A stretch of 6,850 nt of DNA, taken from Dehalococcoidia bacterium (GTDB lineage Bacteria; Chloroflexota; Dehalococcoidia; JAUSJJ01). Made by a program: the position numbers and the translations under genes. The notes under the pieces were generated by a model. The model saw only the letters and a list, made by a program, of their open reading frames with translations. It searched no databases and was not told the DNA's origin. The stretch is taken from contig JAUSJJ010000231.1 in NCBI GenBank assembly GCA_030647705.1, positions 1 to 6,850 on the forward strand, written 5' to 3'. This document shows, piece after piece, positions 6,659 through 6,850 of the stretch; position 1 is the first letter of the stretch; every line of letters begins with the position of its first letter.

Positions 6659-6850
6659 CCGCCTCTCAACGCGGCAAGCATGGGCTGGAACTTCATCTCT
6701 GTCTCCCTGAACTCCTGCTCCGGGTCCGAACCATCGATGATGCCGGCCCCGGCATAGAGCACAGCCCTGTCACCGCGCAACAAAGCAGACCTGATGGCCA
6801 CCACGAACTCGCCGCTCAATGTGTGGTCAAGCCACCCAACCGGCGCCGCG
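6655..6850 (-). CDS. menF: Isochorismate synthase MenF, C-terminal fragment (continues past window)
   Basis: Only the last 64 residues are inside the window. They match the end of the chorismate-binding domain of isochorismate synthases (MenF/EntC/DhbC): [34 protein letters not shown] and [11 protein letters not shown], ending LRGG. The Glu and Lys of ETEMK match the conserved C-terminal Glu and Lys near the Mg and substrate site of EntC-type enzymes. The GAGI form and RETEMK ending resemble isochorismate synthases more than anthranilate or aminodeoxychorismate synthases, and the following menD makes MenF the natural reading: it feeds isochorismate to MenD. The TGA stop (6657-6655) overlaps the menD ATG by ATGA, so the two are translationally coupled. 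Start, length and N-terminal domain cannot be judged. Confidence 0.9.
   Translation of the reverse strand, partial: AAPVGWLDHTLSGEFVVAIRSALLRGDRAVLYAGAGIIDGSDPEQEFRETEMKFQPMLAALRGG
6662..6667 (-). promoter_or_regulatory. Ribosome binding site of menD, inside menF
   Basis: GAGAGG on the minus strand within the last codons of menF. It is only three bases from the ATG at 6658 but nine bases from the ATG at 6652. Spacing favours the second ATG, while the ATGA overlap with the menF stop favours the first. The two products differ by only two residues (MSMSF versus MSF). Confidence 0.6.

Overview
The window is one contiguous block of the classical o-succinylbenzoate (MenFDHCEBA-type) route to menaquinone in a GC-rich bacterium (about 60-65% G+C in lines I counted). 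Six genes can be assigned to the pathway from their sequence: isochorismate synthase (menF, C-terminal end only), menD, menH, menC, menB and menA (C-terminus missing at the window edge). A seventh gene, a family III (CaiB/BaiF/Frc-type) CoA-transferase, lies between menC and menB. I cannot fix the lineage from sequence alone. The gene set argues for a menaquinone-respiring bacterium, and an uncultured Chloroflexota-like organism is only a weak guess.

Layout from right to left: menF (6850-6655), menD (6658-4847) and menH (4866-3994) form a tight minus-strand unit with a 4-base ATGA overlap and a 20-base overlap. menC (2913-4031) is the only plus-strand gene. Its 3' end overlaps that of menH by 38 bases, and its start lies only 27 bases from the divergent start of the CoA-transferase (2885-1689, minus). 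The transferase, menB (1611-814) and menA (769-1) then form a second minus-strand unit with gaps of 77 and 44 bases. Every stretch longer than about 80 bases is coding. I see no tRNA, rRNA, CRISPR, insertion sequence or long repeat.

Pathway reading: chorismate goes to isochorismate (MenF), SEPHCHC (MenD), SHCHC (MenH) and o-succinylbenzoate, OSB (MenC). OSB must then become OSB-CoA, which MenB cyclises to DHNA-CoA. Free DHNA is prenylated by MenA. Two steps have no standard enzyme here: the OSB-CoA ligase MenE and the DHNA-CoA thioesterase. The CoA-transferase sits between the gene whose product makes the CoA acceptor (OSB) and the gene whose product makes a CoA thioester (DHNA-CoA). The most interesting hypothesis is that it replaces MenE, and perhaps also the thioesterase by passing CoA from DHNA-CoA to OSB. 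This is inference: menE or a thioesterase gene could lie just outside the window or elsewhere in the genome.
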